From positions 1-38,279 of the forward strand of contig JACRNC010000012.1 in the NCBI GenBank assembly GCA_016219375.1: 38,279 bases of DNA, read 5' to 3'. The stretch's first letter is position 1. Each line of letters opens with the position of its first letter. Below the pieces are notes generated by a model. The model searched no databases, had not been told where the DNA came from, and saw nothing but the letters and a program-made list of their open reading frames with translations. Made by a program: the position numbers and the translations under genes. This document shows positions 27,327 through 38,138 of the stretch, piece by piece. This stretch comes from Burkholderiales bacterium (GTDB taxonomy: Bacteria; Pseudomonadota; Gammaproteobacteria; Burkholderiales; Burkholderiaceae_C).

Positions 27327-28718
27327 ATGGCTGAATTCAAAGAAGCCCCCGCCAATGCGCCGCTGGGCGTGAAGTTCATGACCTGGGTGGACAACCGGTT
27401 CCCGGCCACCAAGATGTTCAATGAACACGCCGCCGAGTACTACGCCCCGAAGAACTTCAACTTCTGGTACTTCTTCGGCTCGCTGGCCATGCTGGTGCTG
27501 GTCCTGCAGATCGTGACCGGCATCTTCCTGGTGATGAACTACAAGCCGGACGCCGCCGTGGCGTTCGCCTCGGTCGAGTACATCATGCGCGACGTGCCCT
27601 GGGGCTGGCTCGTGCGCTACATGCACTCCACCGGCGCGTCGGCCTTCTTCATCGTCGTCTACCTGCACATGTTCCGCGGGCTGATCTACGGCAGCTACCG
27701 CAAGCCGCGCGAGCTGGTGTGGATCTTCGGCTGCCTGATCTTCCTGTGCCTGATGGCCGAGGCCTTCATGGGCTACCTGCTGCCCTGGGGCCAGATGTCC
27801 TACTGGGGCGCGCAGGTGATCATCAACCTGTTTGCCGCCATCCCCTTCGTCGGCCCGGACCTGGCCATCCTGATCCGCGGCGACTACGTGGTGGGCGACG
27901 CCACGCTCAACCGCTTCTTCAGCTTCCACGTCATCGCCCTGCCGCTGGTGCTGCTGGGCCTGGTGGTGGCGCACATCATCGCGCTGCACGAGGTGGGCTC
28001 CAACAACCCCGACGGCATCGAGATCAAGGCCAAGAAGGACGCCCAGGGCCGCCCGCTGGACGGCATCCCCTTCCACCCCTACTACACGGTGCACGACATC
28101 CTGGGCGTGGCGGTCTTCCTGATGATCTTCACGGCGATCATCTTCTTCGCGCCGGAGTTCGGCGGCTACTTCCTGGAGTTCAACAACTTCATCCCGGCCG
28201 ACCCGCTGAAGACCCCCGCGCACATCGCCCCGGTCTGGTACTTCACGCCCTTCTACTCGATGCTGCGCGCGACGACCGACTTCATGGTCAACATCCTGGC
28301 CGTCATCCTGGCGGTGGCCGGCGTGCTGTCGCTGCTGGTGGCCAAGGGCCGCATGAAGCTGATCGCCCCCATCGGCGCCATCGTGCTGATCGCCCTGCTC
28401 AAGACGTTTGACGCCAAGTTCTGGGGCGTGGTGGTGATGGGCGGCGCGGTGATCATCCTGTTCTTCCTGCCCTGGCTGGACAACAGCCCGGTGAAGTCCA
28501 TCCGCTACCGCCCGAGCTGGCACAAGTACCTCTACGGCGTCTTCGTGATCTTCTTCGCCATCCTGGGCTACCTGGGCATCCAGCCTCCCTCGCCCACCGG
28601 CGAGCTGGTGTCGCAGATCGGCACCCTGGTGTACTTCGGCTTCTTCCTGCTGATGCCGTGGTGGAGCCAGCTGGGCACGCCCAAGCCGGTTCCGGACCGC
28701 GTGACCTTCGCCCACTGA
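27327..28718 (+). CDS. petB: Ubiquinol-cytochrome c reductase cytochrome b subunit
   Basis: A 463-residue fused cytochrome b. Two pairs of heme-ligand histidines lie in YMHSTGASAFFIVVYLHMFRG and FSFHVIALPLV...VVAHIIALHEVG. The Qo-site motif reads PVWY (IAPVWYF) instead of the PEWY of alphaproteobacteria and mitochondria; to my knowledge PVWY is normal in beta- and gammaproteobacteria. About eight to nine membrane helices plus a C-terminal pair. It forms the quinol-oxidising core of the bc1 complex and is the middle gene of petABC, 19 bases before petC. Confidence 0.98.
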   Translation: MAEFKEAPANAPLGVKFMTWVDNRFPATKMFNEHAAEYYAPKNFNFWYFFGSLAMLVLVLQIVTGIFLVMNYKPDAAVAFASVEYIMRDVPWGWLVRYMHSTGASAFFIVVYLHMFRGLIYGSYRKPRELVWIFGCLIFLCLMAEAFMGYLLPWGQMSYWGAQVIINLFAAIPFVGPDLAILIRGDYVVGDATLNRFFSFHVIALPLVLLGLVVAHIIALHEVGSNNPDGIEIKAKKDAQGRPLDGIPFHPYYTVHDILGVAVFLMIFTAIIFFAPEFGGYFLEFNNFIPADPLKTPAHIAPVWYFTPFYSMLRATTDFMVNILAVILAVAGVLSLLVAKGRMKLIAPIGAIVLIALLKTFDAKFWGVVVMGGAVIILFFLPWLDNSPVKSIRYRPSWHKYLYGVFVIFFAILGYLGIQPPSPTGELVSQIGTLVYFGFFLLMPWWSQLGTPKPVPDRVTFAH

Positions 28719-28737
28719 TCCGCAGGAGTCCCTCACG

Positions 28738-29514
28738 ATGAAAACGATCCTCGCCCTCCTGCTGACGGCCGTGATCGGCCTGACCAGCGCCCCGCAGGCG
28801 CAGGCCTCCGAAGGCGGCCTGCCCTGGGACAAGTACCCCGTCTCGCGCAGCAACGATGTAGCCGCCCTGCAGCGCGGCGCGCGGCTGTTCGTCAACTACT
28901 GCCTGAACTGCCACTCCGCGGCCTTCCTGCGCTACAACCGGCTGCGCGACATCGGCCTGACCGAGACCCAGATCAAGCAGAACCTGATGTTCGCCACCGA
29001 CAAGGTGGGCGACACGATGAAGGTCTCGCTCGATCCGAAGAACGCCAAGGACTGGTTCGGCGGCGTGCCGCCTGACCTGACCCTGGTGGCCCGCTCGCGC
29101 GCCGGCTCGCAGGGTTCGGGTGCCGACTACCTCTACACCTACATGCGCACGTTCTACCGCGACGACACCCGTCCGACCGGCTGGAACAACCTGGCCTTCC
29201 CCAACGTCGGCATGCCGCACGTGTTCTGGCAGCTGCAGGGCGAGCGCGTGGCCAAGTTCGAGGAGCAGGCCGATCCGCACAACGCCACCAAGAAGGTGCA
29301 TGTGTTCGCCGGCTTCGAGCAGCTTACCCCGGGCACCATGAGCCCGCGCGAGTACGACGACGCCGTCGCCGACCTCGTGGCCTACATGACCTGGATGTCC
29401 GAGCCCATGCGTCAGGACCGCATCCGCATCGGCGTGGGCGTGCTGGTGTTCCTGGCGATCTTCACCTTCATCGCCTGGCGCCTGAACAACGCCTACTGGA
29501 AGGACGTGACCTGA
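28738..29514 (+). CDS. petC: Cytochrome c1
   Basis: A 258-residue c-type cytochrome. A signal peptide (MKTILALLLTAVIGLTSAPQAQA) precedes the mature protein, which carries the heme c attachment motif CLNCH near residue 55, the axial-methionine region GMPHVFWQLQGE, and one C-terminal anchor (IGVGVLVFLAIFTFIAWRL). It passes electrons from the Rieske protein to soluble cytochrome c. It is the last gene of petABC and is followed by strong hairpins. Confidence 0.97.
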   Translation: MKTILALLLTAVIGLTSAPQAQASEGGLPWDKYPVSRSNDVAALQRGARLFVNYCLNCHSAAFLRYNRLRDIGLTETQIKQNLMFATDKVGDTMKVSLDPKNAKDWFGGVPPDLTLVARSRAGSQGSGADYLYTYMRTFYRDDTRPTGWNNLAFPNVGMPHVFWQLQGERVAKFEEQADPHNATKKVHVFAGFEQLTPGTMSPREYDDAVADLVAYMTWMSEPMRQDRIRIGVGVLVFLAIFTFIAWRLNNAYWKDVT

Positions 29515-29528
29515 CGGTCTGCCCGCCA

Positions 29529-29550
29529 GCGCCGGCTTGAAAGCCGGCGC
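29529..29550. other. Perfect 10-bp hairpin after petC
   Basis: GCGCCGGCTT pairs exactly with AAGCCGGCGC around a GA centre, 15 bases after the petC stop. It has no T-run of its own and directly precedes the terminator at 29559; it may protect the petABC transcript 3' end. Confidence 0.5.
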
Positions 29551-29558
29551 CGGCCACG

Positions 29559-29599
29559 GCGGAGCGGCGCTGCGAGCAGCCCCTCCGCTTTTTCGTTTT
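29559..29599 (+). terminator. Rho-independent terminator after petABC
   Basis: The stem GCGGAG (29559-29564) pairs with CTCCGC (29583-29588), with an inner GCTGC-GA-GCAGC stem. It is followed by TTTTTCGTTTT on the plus strand. It separates petABC from sspA. Confidence 0.8.
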
Positions 29600-29660
29600 C
29601 TGCCCTCGACTCATTGCGCCGGCCCACCGCGGCTGGCGATTCGCACAGGAGCCCCACGCC

Positions 29661-30272
29661 ATGATGGTGCTGTACTCAGGAACCACCTGCCCCTACTCCC
29701 ACCGCTGCCGTTTCGTGCTGTTCGAGAAGGGGATGGACTTCGAGATCCGCGATGTGGACATCTTCGCCAAGCCCGAAGACATCGCACTGATGAACCCGTA
29801 CAACGAGGTGCCGATCCTGGTGGAGCGCGACCTCATCCTGTACGAGTCGCACATCATCAACGAGTACATCGACGAGCGCTTCCCGCATCCGCAGCTCATG
29901 CCGGGAGACCCGGTGGCGCGTGCGCGCGTGCGGCTGTTCCTGTTCAACTTCGAGAAGGAGCTGTTCGCCCACGTCAACCTGCTCGAAGGCCGCGGCGTCA
30001 AGGCCACCGACAAGCAGCTGGAGAAGGCCCGCTCCCAGATCCGCGACCGCCTCACGCAGCTCGCGCCCATCTTCCTGAAGAACAAGTACATGCTGGGCGA
30101 CGACTTCAGCATGCTGGACGTAGCCATCGCGCCGCTGCTGTGGCGCCTGGACTACTACGGCATCGACCTGTCGAAGAACGCCGCGCCGCTGCTGAAGTAC
30201 GCCGAGCGCATCTTCTCGCGCCCGGCCTACATCGAGGCGCTGACGCCGTCCGAGAAGGTGATGCGCAAGTAA
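29661..30272 (+). CDS. sspA: Stringent starvation protein A
   Basis: A 203-residue glutathione S-transferase-fold protein. The N-terminal thioredoxin-like domain starts MMVLYSGTTCPYSHRCRFVL, continues through NEVPILVERDLILYESHIINEYIDERF, and a helical GST C-terminal domain follows (DDFSMLDVAIAPLLWRLDYYG). SspA binds RNA polymerase and affects stress and stationary-phase transcription rather than acting as a true GST. AGGAG lies 13 bases before the first ATG; the second ATG (29664) is also possible. It sits in the usual petABC-sspA-sspB order. Confidence 0.95.
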   Translation: MMVLYSGTTCPYSHRCRFVLFEKGMDFEIRDVDIFAKPEDIALMNPYNEVPILVERDLILYESHIINEYIDERFPHPQLMPGDPVARARVRLFLFNFEKELFAHVNLLEGRGVKATDKQLEKARSQIRDRLTQLAPIFLKNKYMLGDDFSMLDVAIAPLLWRLDYYGIDLSKNAAPLLKYAERIFSRPAYIEALTPSEKVMRK

Positions 30273-30373
30273 GCGCCGCGCTGGCGGGGTGAGTCCACGC
30301 CGCCAGCCGCAGCCGCTGCCCGCACGATGCCGCACGCCCAGCGCCCCGACCCGACCCGCCGATCCGTCACACG

Positions 30374-30916
30374 ATGAGCCTTCCTCCGGCCCCCGAGTCC
30401 AGCGGCACGTCCACGCGGCCCTACCTGATCCGCGCGCTGCACGACTGGTGCACCGACAACGGCTTCACGCCCTATCTGGCCGTGTACGTGGACCGCAACG
30501 TCCAGGTGCCGCTGGAGTACGTGAAGAACAACGAGATCGTGCTCAACGTCAGCTTCGAGGCCACCAGCGGGCTGAGCCTGGGCAACGACACCATCGAGTT
30601 CAAGGCCCGCTTCGGCGGCGTGGCCCGCGAGATCATCGTGCCGGTGGACCACGTCATCGCGATTTATGCCCGCGAGAACGGCCAGGGCATGGCCTTCCCC
30701 GTGCCGACTCCAGGTGAGGCGGCCGAGCCCGATGCCCGCCCGGCCGGCGACCCGCCCGGTCTGCGCCTGGCCGGCACGCCGTCAGACGTGAGCGACTCCG
30801 GCAAGGCGGATGATTCGGGTGATCCGCGCCATTCCCGCGACTCCGGCGACGATGACCGCCCGCCGCCGCCCGAGCCGCCCGCCGGTGGACGGCCCACGCT
30901 CAAGCGCGTCAAGTAA
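30374..30916 (+). CDS. sspB: ClpXP protease specificity-enhancing factor SspB
   Basis: A 180-residue SspB. The folded domain (about 15-115) has PYLIRALHDWCTDNGFTPYLAVYVD, NEIVLNVSFEATSGLSLGND and FGGVAREIIVPVDHVIAIYARENGQGMAF, which bind ssrA tags. A disordered acidic and proline-rich linker follows, and the last residues RPTLKRVK are the ClpX-binding tail. It delivers tagged proteins from stalled ribosomes to ClpXP. The linker is longer than in E. coli. It follows sspA by 101 bases. Confidence 0.96.
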   Translation: MSLPPAPESSGTSTRPYLIRALHDWCTDNGFTPYLAVYVDRNVQVPLEYVKNNEIVLNVSFEATSGLSLGNDTIEFKARFGGVAREIIVPVDHVIAIYARENGQGMAFPVPTPGEAAEPDARPAGDPPGLRLAGTPSDVSDSGKADDSGDPRHSRDSGDDDRPPPPEPPAGGRPTLKRVK

Positions 30917-30956
30917 GGCGGCATGAAGCCGGGGTCCATCACCTCGGCATGCTTGT

Positions 30957-30977
30957 GCGGCATTCTTAGAATGCCGC
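30957..30977. other. Perfect inverted repeat upstream of tRNA-Thr, containing TAGAAT
   Basis: GCGGCATTC-TTA-GAATGCCGC is an exact 9-bp inverted repeat with a 3-base centre, 40 bases after sspB and 29 bases before the tRNA. TAGAAT at 30967-30972 would suit a -10 box for the tRNA gene, though no good -35 lies upstream. It could be a hairpin ending sspB transcripts (no T-run), an operator over the tRNA promoter, or both. Confidence 0.4.
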
Positions 30978-31005
30978 GATGGGGTGCCGCCCTGGCGCTC
31001 ATCCC

Positions 31006-31081
31006 GCCGCTTTAGCTCAGTTGGTAGAGCAACGGTCTTGTAAACCGTAGGTCGTCCGTTCGATTCGGACAAGCGGCACCA
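31006..31081 (+). tRNA. tRNA-Thr (anticodon UGU)
   Basis: A complete cloverleaf. The acceptor stem is GCCGCTT (31006-31012) with AAGCGGC (31071-31077). The D-arm is GCTC...GAGC, the anticodon stem is ACGGT/ACCGT with loop CTTGTAA (anticodon TGT), and the T-arm is GTCCG-TTCGATT-CGGAC. The discriminator is A and the 3' CCA is encoded (31079-31081). It reads ACA and probably other ACN codons. It is a single-gene unit ended by a terminator 6 bases later. Confidence 0.98.
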
Positions 31082-31087
31082 ACAACG

Positions 31088-31123
31088 AAGGGCGATCTTG
31101 GCGGGTCGCCCTTTTCCTTTTTT
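31088..31123 (+). terminator. Rho-independent terminator after tRNA-Thr
   Basis: AAGGGCGA (31088-31095) pairs exactly with TCGCCCTT (31106-31113) across a 10-base loop and is followed by TTCCTTTTTT. Confidence 0.9.
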
Positions 31124-31202
31124 CATTGCCGGCGGCGAAAGCCGGCCGCCGCGGCGAGCCGCTGTCGATCGTCGCCATCGGCCGCAACCTCGCAGCCTCG
31201 AC

Positions 31203-31233
31203 CGCCGTGCGGCCCGTGACCGGCCGCACGGCG
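31203..31233 (-). terminator. GC-rich hairpin just past the DUF721 stop
   Basis: A 12-bp stem (core GCCGTGCGGCC with GGCCGCACGGC, loop of 7 bases) starts 6 bases after the minus-strand stop of the DUF721 gene. It has the position and strength of a terminator stem but lacks a T-run, so factor-independent termination is uncertain. Confidence 0.4.
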
Positions 31234-31238
31234 TCGGC

Positions 31239-31586
31239 TCAGCGGCCGGCGTTCGGTTGTATGCGGATGCGGATTGAGCTAAGGTGCCAGCCCGCCTGGC
31301 GCAGGGCTGCCTCGATCTCGGGCAGCCACTGGCGCAGCTTGGCGGCCACCGCGTTGGACGGCACGAGCAGTGTCCAGCCGTTCTCATCCAGCGGGCCGGC
31401 ACGCAGCTGGGCGCGCAGCGCCGGCGGCAGCCTGCCCTGCACCGCCTGCAGGCGCAGCGTCGATTCCTCGATGCGCCGCTGCAGTTCCACCAGCACGCTT
31501 TCGCGCCCCAGGGCATCGGCCAGCGGAGTGGCCGCCGGCACGCTGCGGGAGGCGGGCGGTTTCATCGTTTCAGTGTAGTCGGCCAT
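31239..31586 (-). CDS. DUF721/DciA-like protein
   Basis: A 115-residue small protein starting MADYTETMKPP. A helical N-terminal half holds VLVELQRRIEESTLRLQAVQGRLPPALRAQLRAGPLD; this precedes the conserved DUF721 core WTLLVPSNAVAAKLRQWLPEIEAALRQAGW with its final IRIRIQP strand. DciA-type DUF721 proteins load the replicative helicase DnaB in bacteria without DnaC; short betaproteobacterial members are less studied. Start choice: GAGG lies 6 bases before the ATG at 31586; ATG codons at 31598 and 31565 are also in frame. The chosen start overlaps the oppositely directed start of the M23 peptidase (CATG). Confidence 0.8.
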   Translation of the reverse strand: MADYTETMKPPASRSVPAATPLADALGRESVLVELQRRIEESTLRLQAVQGRLPPALRAQLRAGPLDENGWTLLVPSNAVAAKLRQWLPEIEAALRQAGWHLSSIRIRIQPNAGR

Positions 31587-32586
31587 GCAGATCCTCATCC
31601 TTCATGCAGGCTCGGGGCGCACGCGGTCCTGGACCGTCGGCCGGCTGCGGCTGGCCGCGGCCAGCGTGGCTCTCGTGCTGCTGCTGGGCCTGCTGGGCGC
31701 GGTGCTCTATCACCATGTGCTGCTGCGCGCGGTGCACGGCGACTGGCCGGTGCTCGGTCCGGTGGCGCGGCTGCTGGTGCAGGACGCCGCGGGCGGCTCC
31801 GACCGCTACCTGCGCGAGAACCTCGACGCGATGGCCCGTCGCGCCGGCGAGCTGCAGGCCAACCTGGTTCGGCTTGAGGCACTGGGCGAGCGCGTCTCCG
31901 GCCTGGCCGGCGTGCAGGTGCCTCCCGCCACCGTACAAGAAGGCGGGCCAGGCAAGCGAGCCGCGCCGGCGGGTGCCGCCTCGCCGCCCGCGGCGGGGTC
32001 AGCACCAGCCGCGCGGCCGGGCGCAGGCGGCCCGTATCTGCCCGCACCGCTGTCAGCCGCTCCACGCACGCCGCAGGAACTGGACCGGCTGCTGGAGCAG
32101 CTCGACGAGCAGGCCGCCCGGCAGGCCGACGTGTTCACCCTGATCGAGTCCAAGCTGTTCGAGAAGCGCCTGGCCGAGCTGATGGTGCCCAGCTCGCTGC
32201 CGGTCCAGGGTCCCATCGGCTCGGGTTTCGGCTTCCGCTCCGACCCGTTCACCGGGCGCCAGGCGCTGCACACCGGGCTGGACTTCCCGGCCGACGTCGG
32301 CACGCCCATCGTCGCTGCCGCCGGCGGGGTGGTGATCCACGCTGGTCTGCATCCCCAGTACGGCCAGATGGTGGAGGTGGACCACGGCAACGGGCTGGTG
32401 ACCCGCTATGCCCATGCGTCGCGGCTGCGCGTGAAGGCCGGCGACCTGGTGCGCCGCGGCCAGCTCATCGCCGAGGTGGGCAGCACCGGCCGCTCCACCG
32501 GCCCGCACCTGCACTTCGAGGTGCTGGTGCAGGGCGTGCAGCAGGATCCCGGTCGCTTCCTGGAGCGGGCGCTGGCGCGACGCTGA
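31585..32586 (+). CDS. Membrane-anchored M23 family metallopeptidase
   Basis: A 333-residue LytM-type peptidase. It has a short cytoplasmic start MQILILHAGSGRTRSW, one membrane anchor (about 20-45, LAAASVALVLLLGLLGAVLYH), and a periplasmic region with helical parts (70-110 and 150-195) flanking a Pro/Ala-rich linker. The C-terminal M23 domain begins GSGFGFRSDPFTGRQALHTGLDFP and carries the zinc ligands in HTGLD and HLHFE. All zinc-binding residues are present, so it is probably an active endopeptidase that cuts peptidoglycan cross-links rather than an EnvC-like activator. It precedes secA, as often seen in Burkholderiales. The ribosome binding site is weak and lies within the opposite gene. 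Confidence 0.93.
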   Translation: MQILILHAGSGRTRSWTVGRLRLAAASVALVLLLGLLGAVLYHHVLLRAVHGDWPVLGPVARLLVQDAAGGSDRYLRENLDAMARRAGELQANLVRLEALGERVSGLAGVQVPPATVQEGGPGKRAAPAGAASPPAAGSAPAARPGAGGPYLPAPLSAAPRTPQELDRLLEQLDEQAARQADVFTLIESKLFEKRLAELMVPSSLPVQGPIGSGFGFRSDPFTGRQALHTGLDFPADVGTPIVAAAGGVVIHAGLHPQYGQMVEVDHGNGLVTRYAHASRLRVKAGDLVRRGQLIAEVGSTGRSTGPHLHFEVLVQGVQQDPGRFLERALARR

Positions 32587-32946
32587 GCCGCCGGCCCGGC
32601 GCGACAGGGCTGGCCGGGCCGGCAGACCGGCAGCCCGAGCCGCGGGCACGGCCCGGCGGCAGCGCCGTCCGCACGCCCCGTGCACCGTGCGTGCAAGGTG
32701 GCGGATGGCCTGCGGCGCGGGGCGTCGTGCCAGACCCGGGTGCTACACTTTTTCGCTTTGGCTGCCTGGGCGCCGGGGTGCATTGCGCCTTTGCTGCGCG
32801 CGGGCCTGCAGGGCCGGCGGCACCGCCTGGCCGGCCGCCTCTTTTCGTGTCGTCAGCAGCCGAATGCCCGGCCCGCCGGCGGCACCGTCTATCCCGCGAC
32901 CGCCGCTGCGATGGCGTGCGGCCCGCGCATCCGGACCCCTCTGACG
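32587..32946 (+). promoter_or_regulatory. secA upstream region and leader
   Basis: These 360 bases hold no recognised gene. An extended -10 element TGCTACACT lies at 32741-32749 with no good -35; a start near 32756 would give a leader of about 190 bases. In the leader, GGCC-GGCG (32812-32819) can pair with CGCC and GGCC (to 32832), followed by GGCCGCCTCTTTTC. Two frames stay open up to secA; one ends 2 bases before the secA ATG. Neither has coding character or a ribosome binding site. Confidence 0.45.
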
Positions 32947-35718
<2,772 letters not shown>

Positions 35719-35773
35719 ACACTGCCCGGCAGGCCGGCTGTCGCTACGATGGCCGCCTGCCGCGCTTCGAATC

Positions 35774-35796
35774 GAGGGCCCGCGAGGGCCTTTTTC
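35774..35796 (+). terminator. Rho-independent terminator after secA
   Basis: GGCCC-GCGA-GGGCC, extended by flanking A-T and G-T pairs, is followed by TTTTTC 56 bases after the secA stop. Confidence 0.8.
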
Positions 35797-35897
35797 TTTG
35801 GCCACACGGCCCGAGGCCCTGCGCACCGGTGAGCGCCGCGCCTGCTGTGCCAGCCTCATCTGCCCGGCTTCTTCCTGCCCATACCCAGACACCCGCC

Positions 35898-37127
35898 ATG
35901 CCCGTCAACCTGACCGCCCCCGATCCCCAAGCCCTCCACCCCGTGCCCGGCGTGAAGCTGGGCATCGCCATGGCCGGCGTGCGCAAGGCCAACCGCCGCG
36001 ACCTGACGGTCATCGCGCTGGAGCCAGGCGCGGCCGTGGGCGGCGTGTTCACGCAGAACCGCTACTGCGCCGCGCCGGTGCAGCTGTGCCGCCAGCACCT
36101 GGCCGCCGGCCATGAGGTGCGCGCCCTGGTCATCAACACCGGCAATGCCAACGCGGGCACCGGCGAGGACGGCCTGCTGCGCGCCCGCGCGGTCTGCGTG
36201 GCCCTGGCCCAGCAGCTGGAGGTGGCGCCGGAGCAGGTGCTGCCGTTCTCCACCGGCGTGATCATGGAGACGCTGCCGCACGAGCGCATCATCCAGGGGC
36301 TGCCCGCCGCGCAGGCCGACCTGCGCGCCGACAACTGGGCGCTGGCTGCCGAGGCGATCATGACCACGGACACCCTGCCCAAGGCGGTGTCGCGCCAGGT
36401 GGACATCGGCGGCGCGCGCGTGACGGTCACCGGCATCTCCAAGGGAGCCGGGATGATCCGACCCAACATGGCGACGATGCTGGGGTTCGTGGCCACCGAC
36501 GCGGTGGTCGCGCCGCACCTGATGCAGACGCTGGCGCGCGAGGCGGCCGATGCGTCCTTCAACCGCATCACCATCGACGGCGACACGTCCACCAACGACT
36601 CCTTCATCGTCATTGCCACGCGCCAGGCGGCGCATGCGGAGATCACCGACCTGGAGTCGCCCGAGGGCCGGGCGCTGCGCGCCGCGCTGATCGAGGTCTC
36701 GCGCCTGCTGGCCCAGGCCATCGTGCGCGACGGCGAGGGCGCCACCAAGTTCATCACGGTGCAGGTGGAAGGCGGGCGCAGCGAGGCCGAGTGCCTGCAG
36801 GTGGCCTATGCCATCGGCCACTCGCCGCTGATCAAGACCGCCTTCTATGCCAGCGACCCCAACCTGGGCCGCATCCTGGCCGCCGTGGGCTATGCCGGCA
36901 TCGCCGACCTGGACCAGGCGCTGATCGAGCTGCACCTGGACGACGTGCATGTGGTGACCCGCGGCGGCCGCCATCCGGCCTACCGCGAGGAAGACGGCCA
37001 GCGCGTGATGAAGCAAAGCGAGATCACCGTGCGCGTGGGCCTGGGCCGCGGCGCGGCGCAGGCCACCATCTGGACCTGCGACCTGTCGCACGACTACGTC
37101 AGCATCAACGCCGACTACCGCAGCTGA
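35898..37127 (+). CDS. argJ: Bifunctional glutamate N-acetyltransferase/amino-acid acetyltransferase
   Basis: A 409-residue ArgJ. It has an N-terminal [21 protein letters not shown], the autocleavage site in [15 protein letters not shown] (cut before the Thr of TMLGF, leaving Thr as nucleophile), [10 protein letters not shown] and the C-terminal [17 protein letters not shown]. It transfers acetyl from acetylornithine to glutamate, giving the cyclic arginine pathway, and may also use acetyl-CoA. Arginine supply also feeds cyanophycin synthesis, though the genes are far apart here. The ATG at 35898 is chosen; a GTG at 35829 in frame gives a non-conserved extension. Confidence 0.96.
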   Translation: MPVNLTAPDPQALHPVPGVKLGIAMAGVRKANRRDLTVIALEPGAAVGGVFTQNRYCAAPVQLCRQHLAAGHEVRALVINTGNANAGTGEDGLLRARAVCVALAQQLEVAPEQVLPFSTGVIMETLPHERIIQGLPAAQADLRADNWALAAEAIMTTDTLPKAVSRQVDIGGARVTVTGISKGAGMIRPNMATMLGFVATDAVVAPHLMQTLAREAADASFNRITIDGDTSTNDSFIVIATRQAAHAEITDLESPEGRALRAALIEVSRLLAQAIVRDGEGATKFITVQVEGGRSEAECLQVAYAIGHSPLIKTAFYASDPNLGRILAAVGYAGIADLDQALIELHLDDVHVVTRGGRHPAYREEDGQRVMKQSEITVRVGLGRGAAQATIWTCDLSHDYVSINADYRS

Positions 37128-37164
37128 GCCGCCCCACCCGGTCACCGGCCGCGGCGATGCGGCC

Positions 37165-37944
37165 TCAATCCGGCGACGGCGCGGCGCGCTCCACCACGGC
37201 CGCGCCGGCGGCCGGATCGAAGCGGCGCACCTCGTCGCTGATCAGCCCTGACACGCCCAGCTCCAGCAGGCGCCGCGCCTGGGCCGCGTCGTTGACGGTG
37301 TAGGCCAGCAGGCGCAGGCCGGCGCCGTGCACCTGAGCGGCCAGAGCCGCGTCGATCAGCGGCGCGTGGGCCACCATGGCGACACAGGCCAGCGGGCCGC
37401 GCGCGGCATCCAGCCAGCCGGGCCAGGCGGTGTCGATGAGCAGCGCACGCGGCAGATCAGGCGCCGCCTCGCGCGCCGCGGCCAGCGCATCGGGCTGAAA
37501 CGATGAGAGCAGCGGCGGCCGCCGACCGGCCCACAGGCGCTGCGCGGCCTGGGCGACGACGCGACCGGTCTCGGCCTCGCGCCCGGGGCAGGGCTTGATC
37601 TCCAGGTTCAGCTCGGTGGCGGCTTCTTGCGACCAGGCAGCCAGCTGATCCAGCGCCATCAGCGGCTGGCCGGCGTGGGCCGGGCTGTGCCAGGCGCCGG
37701 CGTCCAGTCGCGAGAGCTCCGCCCAGCTGCGAGCGGCCGCCGGGCCGTGCCCGCTGGTGGTGCGCTCAAGCGTGTCGTCGTGCAGCAGAAAGGGCACGCC
37801 GTCGGCGCTGAGCTTGACGTCGCACTCGGCCATGCGCCAGCCCAGGCGATGGCCCAGGTGAAAGGCGGCGGCGGTGTTCTCCGGCGCCAGCTTGCCGGCG
37901 CCGCGGTGGGCGATCCAGAAGGGATAGGGCCAGTCTGCGGACAT
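37165..37944 (-). CDS. ugpQ: Glycerophosphodiester phosphodiesterase
   Basis: A 259-residue GDPD-family TIM barrel. It starts MSADWPYPFWIAHRGAGKLAPENTAAAF, where HRG and PENT are the family signatures, continues with ECDVKLSADGVPFLLHDDTLERTT (metal and catalytic residues), and later shows LNLEIKP, PLLSSFQ and LLAYTVNDAAQARRLLELGVSGLISD. The protein lacks a signal peptide, so it is a cytoplasmic UgpQ-type enzyme cleaving glycerophosphodiesters to glycerol-3-phosphate and an alcohol. It converges with argJ, 37 bases apart. The upstream in-frame extension is a repeat tract and is not part of the gene. No ugp transporter genes are nearby. Confidence 0.93.
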   Translation of the reverse strand: MSADWPYPFWIAHRGAGKLAPENTAAAFHLGHRLGWRMAECDVKLSADGVPFLLHDDTLERTTSGHGPAAARSWAELSRLDAGAWHSPAHAGQPLMALDQLAAWSQEAATELNLEIKPCPGREAETGRVVAQAAQRLWAGRRPPLLSSFQPDALAAAREAAPDLPRALLIDTAWPGWLDAARGPLACVAMVAHAPLIDAALAAQVHGAGLRLLAYTVNDAAQARRLLELGVSGLISDEVRRFDPAAGAAVVERAAPSPD

Positions 37945-38138
37945 GGCGCATTGTGAGGTGCGGGCACTGGCCGCCCTCTCTGGCAACCTTTCCGGCAACC
38001 TCTCTGCCAACTCCTCCGGCGACTCCTCCGGCAAGGCCCGCGCACCAGCGCAACGCTGATCGCCGCGACACGCCCGGCACCCATCCCGCGCTGCGCGCGC
38101 ACCCGCCGGGCGACCGCGCATGCCCGTTCGCCGCCTAA
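37945..38138. other. Intergenic stretch before the IS element; no gene seen
   Basis: Between the glycerophosphodiesterase start and the insertion sequence there is no ORF with coding character. The stretch holds the 12-bp tandem repeat described separately and otherwise GC-rich unassigned DNA. Any promoter for the phosphodiesterase gene must be here, but none is recognisable. Confidence 0.5.
37976..38035. repeat. Five imperfect 12-bp tandem repeats
   Basis: Five consecutive 12-base units of the form CTCTCCGGCAAC occupy 37976-38035, differing at one to four positions. On the minus strand, in phase with the downstream phosphodiesterase, they would encode LPEE, SPEE, LAER, LPER, LPER; since no good start lies upstream, coding is unlikely. 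The length, a multiple of three, leaves copy number free to vary without shifting frame. Confidence 0.7.

Noticed and set aside
32687..32944. A SecM-like arrest peptide gene ending just before secA
   Set aside because: The frame ends RASGPL, vaguely like the SecM RAGP, but there is no signal sequence, no ribosome binding site and the critical Trp spacing does not match. It would also start before the predicted transcript start.
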